This document shows, piece by piece, positions 6,190 through 6,797 of a DNA stretch of 6,797 nucleotides (position 1 is the stretch's first letter; every line of letters begins with the position of its first letter). Origin of the DNA: Thermoanaerobaculales bacterium (lineage in GTDB: Bacteria > Acidobacteriota > Thermoanaerobaculia > Thermoanaerobaculales > Sulfomarinibacteraceae); contig JALOKS010000244.1 in assembly GCA_025456385.1 (NCBI GenBank), positions 1 through 6,797 of the forward strand. The letters run 5' to 3'. The position numbers were made by a program, and so were the translations under genes. The notes beneath the pieces were generated by a model, which worked only from the letters and a program-made list of their open reading frames with translations, did not search any database and was not told the DNA's origin.

Positions 6190-6552
6190 TCAGGCGACCC
6201 CGTCCGCCTCGCGCTCGGCGGCGGCCCGGCGGGTGCCGGCGCCGTTCGCCCGGTGGCGCCCGGGAGCGATGCCGAGCGAGGCGAGCAGGCGCGCGTCGCC
6301 GGCGTCGATTCGGTAGGCTGGGCCGTCCTGCTCGTCGCTGACGTGGACCCTGAGGGTGCCGGCCGCGGTCTCGAGCGCGCCCTTCTCGTCGCAGGCCACG
6401 GCAGTCTCGACCAGCATGACCGCCCGCCAACCCTCCTCCCCGAGCTCCTCGAGGCAGCTCCGGACCTCGTCCGAGCGAACCACGGAGCCGTGCACGGCCT
6501 GGCCGAGCCGCCGCAGCAGCTCGTGCAGCCGTCGGTTTCTCGCCTCGTCCAT
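6190..6552 (-). CDS. Small protein of unknown function upstream of rlmN
   Basis: A 120-residue protein I do not recognise. The start is an ATG with GGAGG four bases upstream (6557-6561). Its composition is that of a real soluble protein rather than a GC-rich shadow frame: balanced charges, hydrophobics in helical spacing, and no arginine/proline runs until the tail. Residues 1-22 are an amphipathic helix (MDEARNRRLHELLRRLGQAV), 27-41 a second helix (RSDEVRSCLEELGEEG), followed by WRAVMLVETAVAC, a short beta-like stretch TLRVHVSDEQ and YRIDAGDARLLASLGI (80-95). From about 97 on it is basic and alanine-rich and probably disordered. There is no signal peptide or membrane helix. It lies 19 bases upstream of rlmN on the same strand, so a shared transcript is likely, but this does not by itself imply a role in RNA modification. 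It diverges from a kinase-like gene across about 75 bases. Confidence 0.7.
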   Translation of the reverse strand: MDEARNRRLHELLRRLGQAVHGSVVRSDEVRSCLEELGEEGWRAVMLVETAVACDEKGALETAAGTLRVHVSDEQDGPAYRIDAGDARLLASLGIAPGRHRANGAGTRRAAAEREADGVA

Positions 6553-6556
6553 CGCG

Positions 6557-6561
6557 CCTCC
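6557..6561 (-). promoter_or_regulatory. Ribosome binding site of the 120-residue gene
   Basis: GGAGG on the minus strand lies four bases before the ATG at 6552. The spacing is slightly short but workable, and it supports this start and the reality of the gene. Confidence 0.5.
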
Positions 6562-6627
6562 GCTGACTCCAACCCCCCGCGGCCCGCCCGCCTTCCCATC
6601 TTAGCCCGCCTTTGCTAGCGTCTGCGG

Positions 6628-6797
6628 GTGCCCGCTGAGCAGCTGCCGCGGCCCTGGGTTCACTCCGAGGCCCTCGCCGGCGACGCGTCGACCCGACGCT
6701 ACGCCCGCGTGTGGGACGGAGCCGGTCGGAGCGCCGTGCTGGTCGGCTACCCGGAGGCGATCCGCGGCCAGCTCGCGCGCGACCTCGCGGTCCGCTC
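6628..6797 (+). CDS. N-terminus of an aminoglycoside-phosphotransferase-family kinase (AmgK-like), cut by the window edge
   Basis: Only 56 codons are present and the frame is open to the end of the window. The GTG at 6628 is the first usual start codon after the in-frame TAG at 6616-6618. The translated start PWVHSEALAGDASTRRYARV carries the LAGDASxRRYxRV signature found at the N-terminus of APH-family small-molecule kinases such as AmgK, the anomeric MurNAc/GlcNAc kinase of cell-wall sugar recycling. The beta-strand SAVLVGYP follows where those enzymes have the next strand of the N-lobe. The catalytic HxD region lies outside the window, so activity and substrate cannot be judged. There is no obvious Shine-Dalgarno sequence. 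The family assignment is reasonable; the AmgK role specifically is an inference and would be strengthened by a sugar nucleotidyltransferase (murU-like) gene just downstream. Confidence 0.65.
   Translation, partial: MPAEQLPRPWVHSEALAGDASTRRYARVWDGAGRSAVLVGYPEAIRGQLARDLAVR

Noticed and set aside
3648..6341. An 897-codon open frame on the plus strand
   Set aside because: It runs antisense to ftsE and rlmN and out of frame with pgeF, all of which carry complete conserved motifs. Its translation is arginine/glycine/alanine-rich with no recognisable domain; long chance frames are expected at this GC content.
6171..6599. A 143-residue N-terminal extension of RlmN
   Set aside because: The extension is arginine/serine/proline-rich low complexity and overlaps the 120-residue gene, which has better protein character and its own ribosome binding site. 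The RlmN family normally begins near the methionine at 6170.

Overview
The window is very GC-rich chromosomal DNA (by eye about 70% G+C, with strong G/C bias at third codon positions). It comes from a diderm bacterium: it carries a TonB-like protein, a signal-peptide TPR protein and cell-envelope genes. A TonB protein beside a DUF4388 protein and TPR proteins, with many GTG starts, recalls Acidobacteriota (Thermoanaerobaculia-like) or Myxococcota/Deltaproteobacteria. This is a guess from gene style, not a phylogenetic result. I see no mobile element, CRISPR array, tRNA or rRNA.

Layout. (1) Positions 1-2738, plus strand: a tight three-gene unit of a TonB-family protein, a DUF4388 protein and an exported TPR protein, closed by a strong intrinsic terminator. 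The TPR gene is interrupted near its 3' end: a stop at 2435-2437 overlaps a GTG in another frame, and the rest of the protein reads on from there. (2) Positions 2758-4277, minus strand: ftsE-ftsX, overlapping by four bases (GTGA), reading from a short AT-rich promoter island near 4361-4370. (3) Positions 4393-5124, plus strand: a pgeF/yfiH-type gene, divergent from ftsE. Its best-placed start codon appears to be ATC behind a perfect Shine-Dalgarno sequence. (4) Positions 5109-6552, minus strand: an unrecognised 120-residue protein followed 19 bases later by rlmN. The rlmN 3' end overlaps the 3' end of pgeF. (5) Position 6628 to the window edge, plus strand: the start of an aminoglycoside-phosphotransferase-like kinase (AmgK-like N-terminus), divergent from the 120-residue gene.

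The common theme is envelope and peptidoglycan work: FtsEX controls septal peptidoglycan hydrolysis, PgeF-type enzymes are linked to peptidoglycan precursor editing, and AmgK-like kinases act in cell-wall sugar recycling. The TonB and TPR proteins also act at or across the inner membrane. RlmN is housekeeping rRNA/tRNA methylation. I found no clearly new multi-gene system. The points most worth checking are the broken TPR gene, the apparent ATC start of pgeF, and the uncharacterised small gene ahead of rlmN.
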